Assembly (NCBI RefSeq): GCF_001696615.3 | Contig: NZ_CP032279.1 | Span: 2,108,001-2,172,000, forward strand | DNA from: Acinetobacter sp. WCHAc010034 | GTDB lineage: Bacteria; Pseudomonadota; Gammaproteobacteria; Pseudomonadales; Moraxellaceae | DNA: 64,000 bases | Direction: 5' to 3' | Part shown: positions 38,117-47,072 of the stretch, piece after piece | How positions within the stretch are numbered: the stretch's first letter is position 1 | Layout: every line of letters starts with the position of its first letter | Notes under the pieces: model-generated | Seen by the model: the letters and a program-made list of their open reading frames with translations, nothing else | Told to the model about the DNA's origin: nothing | Database searches by the model: none | Program-made: the position numbers and the translations under genes

Positions 38117-38137
38117 AATATTTTTTGATGATGCCCT

Positions 38138-38686
38138 ATGAAGCCTGCTGCCGTACTGGAATATGTGAGCCAAAATGTCCGGGCCTACCGCAGCCTGAAA
38201 GGCCTGAGCCAGCAGCAGCTGGCTGACTTGGCGGGCTTAAGCCGGCGCATGATTGCCGGGGTTGAATCCGGGCAGGACAATATCAGCCTGGCTAAGCTGA
38301 GCCTGATTGCCGATGCGCTGGGCGTTGATTTTGCGCAAATTATTGCAGCCCCTGAACAGCAGGGGCAGGCGGTGGTGAATGCTTTGGCCTGGCGGGGCGC
38401 GCAGGCGCAGAGCGTGGCCAAGCTGCTGGCCTCTGTACCTGCTGCGCAAAAGGTTGAATTATGGGCATGGTCGCTCGCGCCCGGTGAGCAGTACTGCGCT
38501 GAGCCTGACCCTGAAGGCTGGCGTGAAATGCTGTATGTGACCGAAGGCGAGCTGACTTTGGATTTGGCGGGCAAGCTTCAGGCCATGCAGGCGGGCGAAT
38601 CCGCCGTGTTTTCCAGCACGGCCGAATACCGCTATATCAACCGCAGCCGGCAGCCGGTGAAATTTATCCGCAATGTGGTGTATTAG
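38138..38686 (+). CDS. XRE-cupin transcription regulator
   Basis: This 182-aa protein has an N-terminal HTH_3 domain (LKGLSQQQLADLAGLSRRMIAGVESGQDNISL, residues about 19-50, cited by outline) and a C-terminal cupin (about 110-180; SLAPGEQYCAEPDPEGWREMLYV, then GESAVFSSTAEYRYIN). Such proteins sense small metabolites with the cupin and often control a neighbouring transporter. The divergent EamA-family gene and the paired palindromes support that here. Confidence 0.92.
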   Translation: MKPAAVLEYVSQNVRAYRSLKGLSQQQLADLAGLSRRMIAGVESGQDNISLAKLSLIADALGVDFAQIIAAPEQQGQAVVNALAWRGAQAQSVAKLLASVPAAQKVELWAWSLAPGEQYCAEPDPEGWREMLYVTEGELTLDLAGKLQAMQAGESAVFSSTAEYRYINRSRQPVKFIRNVVY

Positions 38687-38790
38687 GCGCTGAGGGCGGC
38701 GCGCAGAATAAAGCGCGGCAGCGCGGAATGGACAGCGCCGGTCAGAATACGTACAGTAGGGGCAAATTACCAAACAGTGCAGTGCGGATA

Positions 38791-40515
38791 ATGAAACTGA
38801 TCGGCCATCTTGAAGCGGTGAAGAACTATATTTTTATCTGGCGGCGTTCGGCAGAGCGTTATAAAAATCAAAAACTGCATTTTATGATCATGTTTTTGCT
38901 GGTGGTTTTGACTGCTGCTTTTGCAACCTTATTTCCTTATTTAATGAAGCTGATCATCGATCAGGTCGAGCAATCCCGCGCGTCAGCGCTGCCAGCCGTT
39001 TTCAGCCTGGAGCATCTGTACCTGCTGGTGATCGCTTATGCCTGCGCATGGCTGATGTCGCAGCTGCTCATATGGCTGCAGAATGTATTCAGCGCGGTTT
39101 TGTCGGTCAACTTTGAAACCGCCCTGCTGCATTCGGGCATAGAAAACTTTCTGGGGCTGAAAAAGCAGCAGCAGGATGCGGTTCAGGCCGCGTCGCTGAA
39201 GGCGGATCTGCAGCGCGGCTGTTCGGCGTTTTTTGAAATCAACTACAGCCTGTTCCTGCTGCTTGGGCCGCTGGTGCTGCAGCTGCTGTTCATTTTTATC
39301 GTGCTCTTTAAAAACATCAATGCATGGTTCGGCTTGTTCTTTGTCAGCGCCGCCGTGCTGATTTTCCTGATTTCTTTTTATGTCAGCAGAAAGAGCGGGA
39401 TCTATTTCAGCCAGCTGTATCAGGGGCATAATAAAATTGATGATTCGGTGCTGGAAAAGCTGCTGAACAGCTACGAAATTAAAATCAAGCATGCCGGCGC
39501 CTATGAGCTGCAGCGGCTGGAGCGGCAGCTGGCAGACTACGCCGGCGTGACGAAAAGAAGCCATTTGAAGATCGGCCTGCTGATGATGGCGCAGATCGCG
39601 TTTATTTTCTGCTTCCTCTTATGCTTCATGCTGTACACCGCCTATATGTCGCAGCGCCTGCAGATCAGTTCCGGCGATTTTGTGCTGATCAGCAGCTACA
39701 TCATTCAATTGACCACGCCATTTCTGATGGTGTCGCAGAGCTTAATGCGGGTAAACGGCAATATCGTCGCCTTGGCAAGCTACCGGGATTATTTTGATTT
39801 GGAGCGGGATCATTATTCAGAGGAAAAGATTCAGCCGCGGCCGTTTCTATATCAGTTCAGCAATGCCGAACTGCAGCTGGGCAAAGTGAAAATCCGGAAT
39901 TTCAATTACCGCTTCCTGCCGCAGAAAACCTATGCGGTTGTCGGGTAGACCGGGCGGGGCAAAACTACGCTGTTGCATTACCTGATGGGGATCTGCCAGC
40001 TGGAATCGGGGCAGCTGCATTATAAGTCGGCGGATATTTCCAGGCAGTTCGCCCGCGATATTTTTAAAGAGGTGAGTTTTGTCGGGCAGCATCCGGTGGT
40101 GTTTGCTGGCACGCTGCGGGAAAATTTAGTCTACAGCAGCGCTCATCAATATGAGGATGCTGAACTGCTGGCCTGGCTGCGGCGGTTTAATTTATCGGCG
40201 CTTTTAGACAAAAACCAGATCGGGCTTGATGATGATTTGGGCGATTTATACAAGAAGTTTTCAGGCGGCGAAAAGCAGCGCATCGGCATTCTCTGGGCGC
40301 TGCTGGCGCAGCCCAAAGTCCTGATTCTGGATGAGCCTACGGCAGCTTTAGATGCGGAAACCGCCAGCCGCGTGCTTCGACTGATTCAGCAGCAGGTTGA
40401 TTCAGTGATTTTCATTACCCATGCGCAGGGCTGCATGCAGCTTGCTGACGAAATTCTGGATTTAGACCAGCTTGTTGCGCGCCAAGGGGCGCCACTGCAG
40501 CCAGCTTCTTCATAA
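38791..40515 (+). pseudogene. ABC transporter (permease-ATPase fusion) interrupted by an amber codon in Walker A
   Basis: The reading frame is continuous apart from one TAG at 39946-39948. The first part (from ATG 38791) is a six-helix ABC exporter membrane domain ending YAVVG. After the TAG comes TGRGKTTLLHYLMG, so the stop replaces the second residue of the Walker A loop (G-stop-TGRGKT). The rest keeps the signature FSGGEKQRIGILWALLAQPK, Walker B VLILDEPTAALD and the switch FITHAQG. Glu or Gln codons differ from TAG by one base, so this is a single nonsense mutation or a sequencing error. A TTG at 39973 could only start a protein without Walker A. Confidence 0.88.
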
Positions 40516-40542
40516 AAAAAGAGGCCAATGGGCCTCTTTTTC
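40516..40542 (+). terminator. Terminator after the ABC transporter gene
   Basis: AAAAGAGGCC-AATG-GGCCTCTTTTT lies immediately after the stop codon, with A and T runs so it can also serve hisA on the other strand. Confidence 0.9.
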
Positions 40543-40558
40543 CTGTTATATCTGTGGC

Positions 40559-41290
40559 TTACAGCGCCTGATCATCCAGCAGCAGCTGCGCTTCGCGCAG
40601 ATTCAGTGTGCCTTCATAAATCGCGCGGCCGGTAATCGCGCCTAAAATGCCCGGCTGGCCTTTCAGCTGGCGGATGTCATCCATATTGGTCACGCCGCCG
40701 GATGCAATCACCGGCAGGCCGGAATACTGCGCAAGATTGACCGTCTGCTCAATGTTGACGCCCTGCATCATGCCGTCGCGGGCGATGTCGGTATACACAA
40801 TGCTGGACACGCCGGCATCGGCAAAGCGCTTGGCCAGATCGACCGCTTTCACCTCAGTGACATTGGCCCAGCCGTCTGTGGCGACCATGCCGTTGATGGC
40901 GTCAATGCCGACAATGATGCGCCCGGCGAATTTTTTGCAGGCTTCTTCAACAAATTCAGGCTCTTTTACCGCTTTGGTGCCAATGATGACAAAGGACACG
41001 CCGGCATCTAAATAATGCTCAATGGTTTCCAGCGAGCGGATGCCGCCGCCAATCTGAATCGGCAGCTCAGGCTGCGCTTTGGCAATCGCTTCGACCACCG
41101 GCTTATGAATAGGCGTGCCTGCGAAAGCGCCGTTCAAATCCACTAAATGCAAGCGGCGCGCGCCTTCATTCACCCAATGCTGCGCGGTCGCCGCCGGATC
41201 GTCAGAAAATACGGTATCGTCTTCCATACGGCCTTGTTTCAGGCGCACGCATTTGCCGTCTTTCAGGTCAATTGCAGGGATGATCAGCAT
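40559..41290 (-). CDS. hisA: Phosphoribosylformimino-5-aminoimidazole carboxamide ribotide isomerase HisA
   Basis: This 243-aa TIM barrel catalyses the ProFAR to PRFAR Amadori rearrangement in histidine synthesis. Catalytic Asp8 lies in [19 protein letters not shown] (about residues 2-20) and the second Asp in [13 protein letters not shown] (about 166-178). The phosphate loops IGGGIRS and ASGGVTN are intact. The start ATG follows AGGAGC. It is a monocistronic copy between an ABC transporter pseudogene and an RNase D-like gene. Confidence 0.97.
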   Translation of the reverse strand: MLIIPAIDLKDGKCVRLKQGRMEDDTVFSDDPAATAQHWVNEGARRLHLVDLNGAFAGTPIHKPVVEAIAKAQPELPIQIGGGIRSLETIEHYLDAGVSFVIIGTKAVKEPEFVEEACKKFAGRIIVGIDAINGMVATDGWANVTEVKAVDLAKRFADAGVSSIVYTDIARDGMMQGVNIEQTVNLAQYSGLPVIASGGVTNMDDIRQLKGQPGILGAITGRAIYEGTLNLREAQLLLDDQAL

Positions 41291-41359
41291 GCTTTCGCTC
41301 CTTGCTTAATCTTAAAGTGAATTGATTGGCAGCCATCTTAGCAAAATATTGGCAAATTT

Positions 41360-42040
41360 CTAAGCATCTGATGCGGGTTTTGTTTGACTTGGCAGCCCGC
41401 GCAAGTTCCGGGCGCTGTTCAGAATTTCCTGCGGCAGCAGGCCCAGCCGGCGCAGCTCTTCAAACACCAGCACCGGCGCATAGGCGTCGGCAGCCGCGTA
41501 GGCGATCTGCTGCGGGCTTAAATGCTTTTTTGACCAGTTCGAGGTGCTGACGCTTTTGCTTTTCGGAAAATTCACCCGGAACAGCAGCGCCATGGCGTTT
41601 TTCAGGCCCACAGGATTGTCCAGGCCAAAGGCTTTAAAGCATTTTGACAGCTCAACGGCGCTGTTCAGCTCCAGGCCTTTTTTGCGGAACAGATGCGCGT
41701 CATTTTTCAGGCCAAATCCGGCTTTAATCTGCTGGCGGCTGGCGAAAACCGGCTTTAAAAATTCCAGAATTTCCGGGCTGACCTGAAACAGATAGGCGCA
41801 GTCCTGCGTGGCGAGCTGGATTAAATGCGGGCCGGTGGCGGCCTCGCCTTTACTGAAGGTCGGCTTGGACTCGGAATCAAAACCCAGCAGGGCTGCGCTT
41901 TTCAGCTCCGGCTCAATCCGGCGGCAGTGTTCAAGGGTTTGAATCAAGTATATTTTTTCGGCAGGCAGGCTTTGAAACAGCGGCAAGGCCTGAATGTGCT
42001 CTTTGGCGGGCAAAACATGATGAAGGTTGGAGTGATTCAT
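41360..42040 (-). CDS. RNase D-like 3'-5' exonuclease
   Basis: This 226-aa protein is a DEDD-type exonuclease domain without the HRDC domains of full RNase D. The acidic residues are visible in LLGFDSESKP (motif I), GFGLKNDAHLF (motif II) and YAAADAYAPVLVFEEL (motif III). The ATG at 42040 gives a normal start; a longer TTG-started frame adds 19 residues without support. It acts on RNA or DNA ends in the cytoplasm; the substrate is unknown. Confidence 0.88.
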   Translation of the reverse strand: MNHSNLHHVLPAKEHIQALPLFQSLPAEKIYLIQTLEHCRRIEPELKSAALLGFDSESKPTFSKGEAATGPHLIQLATQDCAYLFQVSPEILEFLKPVFASRQQIKAGFGLKNDAHLFRKKGLELNSAVELSKCFKAFGLDNPVGLKNAMALLFRVNFPKSKSVSTSNWSKKHLSPQQIAYAAADAYAPVLVFEELRRLGLLPQEILNSARNLRGLPSQTKPASDA

Positions 42041-42101
42041 TGCAGATAAAAAGTGCGCATTTTTTTGCAGACTAGCGCGTTTTAGCCGGAAAGGCAAAAT
42101 A

Positions 42102-42125
42102 AAGCCCGCAGGGCGCGGGCTTTAA
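42102..42125. terminator. Terminator after the first DUF805 gene
   Basis: AAAGCCCGC-AGGGC-GCGGGCTTT lies just beyond the minus-strand stop. The same hairpin recurs at 43848. Confidence 0.85.
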
Positions 42126-42135
42126 AGGCTTGGGC

Positions 42136-42654
42136 TTATTCCGCCGGCTGCTGCAGTTCAGCCTGCGCCTGCTGCGCGCGCTGCGCATAGTCGTGATAGG
42201 CCGGTATCGCAATCGCCGCCGTAATCCCGATTGGGAAAATCAGCACGTAAATCCAGCCTAAGACTTTTTCCCATGTCTGGGCGGCTCTCGGCGGGCCAAA
42301 CTGGTTTGCATGCGCATCGCCTTTGGCGAAAATCAAATACAGCGCCAGAATGGCGTTGGCAAAGGGCACCAGCATCAGCAGCGACAGCCAGCCGCTGTGG
42401 TTGCGGTCATGCAGGCGGCGGATGGTGAAAATAAAGGTGAAGTACAGCATGGCGGCGTACGCCGCGCCCAAAATAATCAGGGCGGGCATGGAGAGGCTTT
42501 TGGTTTCGCCTGGGGAAACCGCCTGCAGCAGCAGGGCGCAGAGGAAGCCCAGCAGCATCACTGCAATCAGCAAGAGGCCATTCCAGCCGAGATAAGACAG
42601 GCGGCTGAAGCGTCCGGCGGCGCTTAAAGCCGAATTATTCGCAGAGCTGTTCAT
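42136..42654 (-). CDS. DUF805 membrane protein, copy 1
   Basis: This 172-aa inner-membrane protein has the DUF805 pattern: AGRFSRLSYLGWNGLL at the N-terminus, four hydrophobic helices, and the conserved IRRLHDRNHSGWLSLLMLVPFANAI (cited by its position, about residues 82-106). It is a paralogue of the gene at 43277-43741, with nearly identical core motifs. DUF805 proteins are widespread, with unknown function. Confidence 0.9.
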   Translation of the reverse strand: MNSSANNSALSAAGRFSRLSYLGWNGLLLIAVMLLGFLCALLLQAVSPGETKSLSMPALIILGAAYAAMLYFTFIFTIRRLHDRNHSGWLSLLMLVPFANAILALYLIFAKGDAHANQFGPPRAAQTWEKVLGWIYVLIFPIGITAAIAIPAYHDYAQRAQQAQAELQQPAE

Positions 42655-43205
42655 TATAATCTTCCCCGTATTTTTTAGTTAGTATGCTTAAGAATAAGCC
42701 GAATCATAATCAGTTTTGATCAAAGATTAAAGAAAGAATCTTGATGGAATAAGAAAAGCCCGCATGGGGCGTAATGCTGATCAGTTAGGGGGTTTCACTA
42801 TAAATTCCTTAAATTGGGACTATTCAGGGCGGAGTCTTGCTGTTTTTAAATCCGGTATTTGGAGCTATTGTTGGTCGCATATTTGAGTAAAACAAACTTT
42901 GGATACGCGCGTGCGGCATGGATGCCGCATGTTGCCCATCCTTGCGCTGCATTTTAAAGCAGTGCTTAAAACTGGCTCAGGATGCCGTGTATGGGCAACG
43001 AAAGACTTTTGCCTCCTTTGGGTCTTTCCAAAGGAGGGCCCCGCCTGCGCAAAGGCGTTTAAACTTTTAAAGCAAAAGTGAGGCAGTGCAGGCGCTGAAA
43101 TTTAAGAGTACATAAATTGTCTGATTTTTTGCTAAAACCATAAGCTATGTAATTGTTTTTAAAATATATTAATTATATTTAAGAAGCGCTGGAACTTAAA
43201 AAGAA
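42655..43205. other. Intergenic region between DUF805 paralogues with a possible dispersed repeat
   Basis: No supported gene. The segment 42905-43080 is unlike its surroundings: GC-richer with CTCCTTTGG / CCAAAGGAG complementary arms (about 43014-43038). It looks like a decayed or dispersed repeat of the kind often found between Acinetobacter genes. A short ORF at 42899-43081 has no coding support. Confidence 0.4.
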
Positions 43206-43237
43206 AATGCCAGTCAATTTATTAACTGACTGGCATT
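43206..43237 (-). terminator. Terminator after the second DUF805 gene
   Basis: AATGCCAGTCA / TGACTGGCATT is a perfect 11-bp stem. On the minus strand it is followed by TTCTTTTT. Confidence 0.8.
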
Positions 43238-43276
43238 GGCATCAGGCGGGTTTTATCCTGCTGTCTTAAAGCGGAA

Positions 43277-43741
43277 TCAGCTCATAACACCGGCTGCGAT
43301 GCCGCCGATGATGGTCAGCGCCATCAGCGCAATGTAAATCCATGCCAGCACGCTTTCCCAGCCCGCAGTTGCGCGCGGCGCGCCGTAGGCATTGCTTTGC
43401 GCATCGCCGGGCGCGAACAGCAGGTACAGCGCAATGCCGATATTGGCCAGCGGCACCAGCAGCAGCAGCGACAGCCAGCCGCTGTGATTGCGGTCATGCA
43501 GGCGGCGGATGGTGAAAATAAAGGTGAAATAAAGCACGGCCAGATACAGAATGCCGAAAATAATCATCGCTAAGGCCGGCAAGCCGTCGGCTGCGCCTTG
43601 CAGGAGCGAAGGGAAAATCACGGCAATCACGGCGATAAAGAGAAGCATGACGATTGCCAGCAGGCAGTTCCACGCAAGGTAGGAAAAGCGTCCGAAGCGT
43701 CCGGCGGCGTTCAGGCCTGAGTCATTTGCATAGCTGTTCAT
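43277..43741 (-). CDS. DUF805 membrane protein, copy 2
   Basis: This 154-aa paralogue of copy 1 has the same N-terminal AAGRFGRFSYLAWNCLL and central IRRLHDRNHSGWLSLLLLVP blocks, and ends with a membrane helix. The ATG at 43741 was chosen by alignment with copy 1; an extension of 56 residues upstream in frame is not homologous. The pair probably arose by local duplication. Confidence 0.9.
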   Translation of the reverse strand: MNSYANDSGLNAAGRFGRFSYLAWNCLLAIVMLLFIAVIAVIFPSLLQGAADGLPALAMIIFGILYLAVLYFTFIFTIRRLHDRNHSGWLSLLLLVPLANIGIALYLLFAPGDAQSNAYGAPRATAGWESVLAWIYIALMALTIIGGIAAGVMS

Positions 43742-43847
43742 TATTATGTTCCTGTTGTTTTTAGATTGGGTGTTTAATAATTGTTCGAAACTGAATAATA
43801 ATCGGTTTCCGCTGCAGATTAAAGCAGGATTGCTGCATGCATAAGAA

Positions 43848-43871
43848 AGCCCGCAGGGCGCGGGCTTTTTG
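43848..43871. terminator. Terminator after hisH
   Basis: AAAGCCCGC-AGGGC-GCGGGCTTT has the same sequence as the hairpin at 42102-42125 and lies 18 bp beyond the hisH stop. Confidence 0.85.
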
Positions 43872-43889
43872 GCAGCGGAAATGGCGGAA

Positions 43890-44507
43890 TCAGATATCCC
43901 ATTCCACAAAGTTTTTCAGCAGCTGCAGGCCGGCGGTGTGGCTTTTTTCCGGATGGAACTGGGTTGCAAACAGGTTTTCCTGATGCAGCGCTGTGCAGAA
44001 CTGCAGGCCGTAGTCGCAGGTGGCTGCCACAATGCTGGCGTCTTCCGGTTCTACATAGTAGCTGTGCACGAAGTAGAAGCGCGCATCCTGCTCAATGTTT
44101 CTCCACATCGGATGGCTCGGGTCAGCCTGATGCACCTGATTCCAGCCCATGTGCGGCACTTTCAGGCCGCCCATGTCGGCAAAGCGCTTGACTGAGCCTT
44201 TGAAAATGCCCAGCGCATCGGTGCCGCCATTTTCTTCAGAGCGCTGCATCAGGGCCTGCATGCCGACGCAGATCGCCAAAACCGGCTTGTTGAATGCAGC
44301 CTTGCGCACCACCTCATCAATGCCCGCCTCATGCATGCCCTGCATGCAGTCGCGCATTGCGCCTACGCCGGGAAAGACAATTTTGTCCGCCTGCGCAATC
44401 AGTTTTGGATCATTGGTGACATCTACAGCGGCGCCGACATGCTCTAAAGCCTTGGCAGCCGAGTGCAGATTCCCCATGCCATAGTCAAGCAGGGCAATAC
44501 GGGTCAT
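43890..44507 (-). CDS. hisH: Imidazole glycerol phosphate synthase, glutaminase subunit HisH
   Basis: This 205-aa class I glutamine amidotransferase supplies ammonia to HisF. The nucleophile Cys80 lies in [12 protein letters not shown] and the His/Glu of the triad in [10 protein letters not shown] near the C-terminus. Its ATG overlaps the stop of hisB by one base (TAATG), so hisB-hisH is translationally coupled. The partner HisF is encoded 9 kb away. Confidence 0.97.
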   Translation of the reverse strand: MTRIALLDYGMGNLHSAAKALEHVGAAVDVTNDPKLIAQADKIVFPGVGAMRDCMQGMHEAGIDEVVRKAAFNKPVLAICVGMQALMQRSEENGGTDALGIFKGSVKRFADMGGLKVPHMGWNQVHQADPSHPMWRNIEQDARFYFVHSYYVEPEDASIVAATCDYGLQFCTALHQENLFATQFHPEKSHTAGLQLLKNFVEWDI

Positions 44508-45100
44508 TACAGTGTTCCTTTGGTTGAAGCCACTTTGCCTTCGGCGCGCGGGTCAACTTCGCAGGCCATGCGCAGCGCGCGGGCAAATGCCTTAAATACG
44601 CTTTCAATCTGGTGATGGCTGTTTTTGCCCTTTAGATTGTCAATGTGCAGCGTCATCAGCGCGTGGTTGACAAAGCCCTGGAAAAATTCAGAGAACAGGT
44701 CTACATCAAAAGTGCCGATCAGCGAGCGGGTAAATGGAATGTCCATCCACAGGCCCGGGCGGCCGGACAGATCCACCACCACGCGGCTTAAAGATTCATC
44801 CAATGGCGCATAGAAATGGCCATAGCGCTTTAAGCCTTTTTTATCGCCCAGCGCCTGCGCAAAAGCCTGCCCCAGGGTAATGCCGCAGTCTTCCACGGTA
44901 TGATGGTCATCAATTTCGAGGTCGCCGTCACAGTGAATATCAATATCAAATAAGCCGTGCCGCTTGATTTGATCAATCATATGATCTAAAAATGGAACAC
45001 CAGTGTTTAAAGTGCCTTGACCAGAACCATCAAGATTCACGCGAACGCGGATTTTGGTTTCGTTGGTGTTTCTTACCACTTCACTGATACGATCGGTCAT
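44507..45100 (-). CDS. hisB: Imidazoleglycerol-phosphate dehydratase HisB
   Basis: This 197-aa monofunctional IGP dehydratase makes imidazole acetol phosphate. The signature [20 protein letters not shown] (about residues 38-57) and the metal-binding HHTVEDCGI and [15 protein letters not shown] motifs are present. The ATG at 45100 matches the usual N-terminus ([17 protein letters not shown]); a start eight codons earlier is less likely. It is the first gene of the hisBH operon. Confidence 0.97.
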   Translation of the reverse strand: MTDRISEVVRNTNETKIRVRVNLDGSGQGTLNTGVPFLDHMIDQIKRHGLFDIDIHCDGDLEIDDHHTVEDCGITLGQAFAQALGDKKGLKRYGHFYAPLDESLSRVVVDLSGRPGLWMDIPFTRSLIGTFDVDLFSEFFQGFVNHALMTLHIDNLKGKNSHHQIESVFKAFARALRMACEVDPRAEGKVASTKGTL

Positions 45101-45196
45101 AGACACGTTCCTCAAATACGTCAAAATGATTGATGTAAAATTTTTTCGCTGTGACGAAAAGTCACCGCATATTAGATTGCTCAGGAGGGTTTATCA

Positions 45197-45574
45197 ATGC
45201 CTATCACCGTACATGCCTATACTTCTTTAGAAAATGATGAAGTGCGCGGCCAGCTTGAGCGGCTGTATGATACCAGCCCGGAATTCAGCGACGGTGCGGA
45301 TGCCATTGAGCAATTAGAGCAAAACTTAGCCCAGTATACCTCAGTTTATACCGCAGAATTTAATACCCGGCTGATTGGCGCGATCTGGTGCACCGGCCAG
45401 GGCGAAAGCAAAACTTTGGAATATATTGTGGTGCATCCGGCCAACCGCGGGCGCGGGGTGGCGGAGCGGCTGGTGAGCGAGGTGACGCGGATTGAAGAGG
45501 AAAAAGGCGTGAAAAATTTTGAGCCGGGCTGCGGCGCGATTCACCGCTGCCTTGCGCATCTGGATAAAATCTAA
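45197..45574 (+). CDS. GNAT-fold acetyltransferase-like protein, PanZ-type
   Basis: This 125-aa GNAT protein has the acetyl-CoA-binding loop in VVHPANRGRGVAERLVSEV (Q/RxxGxA-like, residues about 77-95). Short length and sequence resemble the PanZ/PanM family, which senses acetyl-CoA and promotes PanD maturation or feedback in pantothenate synthesis. I cannot confirm this without alignment. It is divergent from hisB, with AGGAGG before the ATG. Confidence 0.8.
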   Translation: MPITVHAYTSLENDEVRGQLERLYDTSPEFSDGADAIEQLEQNLAQYTSVYTAEFNTRLIGAIWCTGQGESKTLEYIVVHPANRGRGVAERLVSEVTRIEEEKGVKNFEPGCGAIHRCLAHLDKI

Positions 45575-45704
45575 GCCCGGCGCTGCATTTTCAGCAAAGA
45601 ACCGGGAAATCTGCGCTGATTTGCTGTAAAAATAAGCAATTGGCGCAAAAAGCAAAATCCGGCGCTTGACGCCATGCCGCTTAAACTGTTTAATACGCGA
45701 CATC

Positions 45705-45780
45705 GGCGTGATAGCTCAGTAGGTAGAGCAACGGATTGAAAATCCGTGTGTCCCCAGTTCGATCCTGGGTCTCGCCACCA
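45705..45780 (+). tRNA. tRNA-Phe (GAA), copy 1
   Basis: This is a 76-nt tRNA with anticodon stem-loop CGGATTGAAAATCCG (anticodon GAA), T-arm CAGTTCGATCCTG and encoded CCA. The acceptor has a T-T mismatch at pair 5, identical in both copies, so it is probably genuine. Confidence 0.95.
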
Positions 45781-45804
45781 TATTCAAAACTTATTTCAAG
45801 TTTC

Positions 45805-45833
45805 AATCCCTGATCCCATCAGGGATTTTTTTT
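45805..45833 (+). terminator. Terminator after tRNA-Phe copy 1
   Basis: AATCCCTGAT-CCC-ATCAGGGATT is followed by a T-run, so the two tRNA genes are probably separate transcripts. Confidence 0.88.
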
Positions 45834-45914
45834 GCATAAAAAATATCCGTTCAGTAAAAATATTCAGGATTTTGATTGACTAATGCAGCCGGATACGGCT
45901 TAATACACCGCATC

Positions 45915-45990
45915 GGCGTGATAGCTCAGTAGGTAGAGCAACGGATTGAAAATCCGTGTGTCCCCAGTTCGATCCTGGGTCTCGCCACCA
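45915..45990 (+). tRNA. tRNA-Phe (GAA), copy 2
   Basis: It is identical in sequence to the copy at 45705-45780, 210 bp downstream, with encoded CCA and its own upstream region (TTAATACACCGCATC, similar to the first copy's TTAATACGCGACATC). Confidence 0.95.
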
Positions 45991-45997
45991 TATTCAA

Positions 45998-46028
45998 AAA
46001 AGCCTCAAACAGTGTTTGGGGCTTTTTT
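45998..46028 (+). terminator. Terminator after tRNA-Phe copy 2
   Basis: AAAGCCTCAAAC-AGT-GTTTGGGGCTTT with one G-T pair is followed by T residues. Confidence 0.85.
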
Positions 46029-46190
46029 TCGCCTGTGCTTTGCTTTTCCTGCCTTTCAGGCATCTGGCAGCCTGAAGCTGCGCGCCAGCCTGCAGCTAAA
46101 AAAACCGTGCCGTGCGCGGAATGCCATGCCTGAGCAGCGCAGCTTTCAGTTATGCTGAAAGCTTCCCGGCATGAAGGATGCATACGCTGT

Positions 46191-46922
46191 ATGAAAGACC
46201 TGTTTTCTGAGCATAGCGCGCTGTACCGGCAGGCGCGCCCCGGCTATTCGGCCGCCATTATTGAAGAAATTTTAAAGCATGCGCCGGCGCGTGAGCTGGC
46301 ATGGGAATGCGGCGCCGGTTCCGGGCAATTCACCCAATGGCTGGCGCCGCATTTTCAGCAGGTGCTGGCCATCGACATCAGCGCTTCTCAATTGGCGCAG
46401 GCGCCGCAGCTGGAGAATGTCACCTGCCGCGCTGCGCCGGCAGAACAGTCCGGGCTTCCCGCTCAAAGCGCCGATTTGGTGACGGTGGCACAGGCCATTC
46501 ACTGGTTTGATTTCGATACTTTCTATGCCGAAGCGCGCCGTGTGCTGAAGCCGGATGGATGCCTGGCGGTCGTTGGCTATGGCCTGATTGAAGCGGAAAA
46601 TCCTGACTTGAACCGGCTGATCCGGCAGCTGTATTTTGAAACGCTCAAAGGCTGCTGGGATGCAGAGCGCCGCTATGTGGATGAGCTGTACCGGACAATT
46701 CCATTCCCTTTTCAGGAACAGGCTGCGCCCGCGCTGCAGCTGCAGTACCGCTGGACAGGCGGGCAGCTGCTGAACTATTTCAATACCTGGTCGGGCCTCA
46801 GGCATTATGCGCAGCAGGGCGGGCAGAATCCGCTTGCAGCCTTGGCCGGTTTTTTTGCGCAGGAGCGCGCAGCGCAGCATTCAGTCCGTTTTCCTGTGCT
46901 GCTCAGGATTGGAAAGCTGTGA
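46191..46922 (+). CDS. Class I SAM-dependent methyltransferase
   Basis: This 243-aa methyltransferase of the Methyltransf_11 type has the N-terminus MKDLFSEHSALYRQARPGY, typical for its subfamily. Motif I is ELAWECGAGSGQFTQWL (about residues 36-52), and QAIHWFDFDTFYAEARRVLKP follows the core (about 101-121). The ATG at 46191 starts at the conserved block; a 13-codon upstream extension is rejected. Substrate unknown. Confidence 0.88.
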   Translation: MKDLFSEHSALYRQARPGYSAAIIEEILKHAPARELAWECGAGSGQFTQWLAPHFQQVLAIDISASQLAQAPQLENVTCRAAPAEQSGLPAQSADLVTVAQAIHWFDFDTFYAEARRVLKPDGCLAVVGYGLIEAENPDLNRLIRQLYFETLKGCWDAERRYVDELYRTIPFPFQEQAAPALQLQYRWTGGQLLNYFNTWSGLRHYAQQGGQNPLAALAGFFAQERAAQHSVRFPVLLRIGKL

Positions 46923-47072
46923 TGGAAAATGCGCCGGATGCAGGGCCAGCCTGCTTCGGGGGCGCTGCGCCGTTTATCTGACAAAAACTGAGCCTGCGGC
47001 GGTTTATTGTACAATTAAGGCAGTTGCAAAGATGCGTTCATCTTTCAGTATTTGACCATTGAGTACAATAAA

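Noticed and set aside
45705..45990. Island attachment site at the duplicated tRNA-Phe genes
   Set aside because: Both tRNA copies are complete and only 210 bp apart; no integrase or foreign DNA lies between or beside them.
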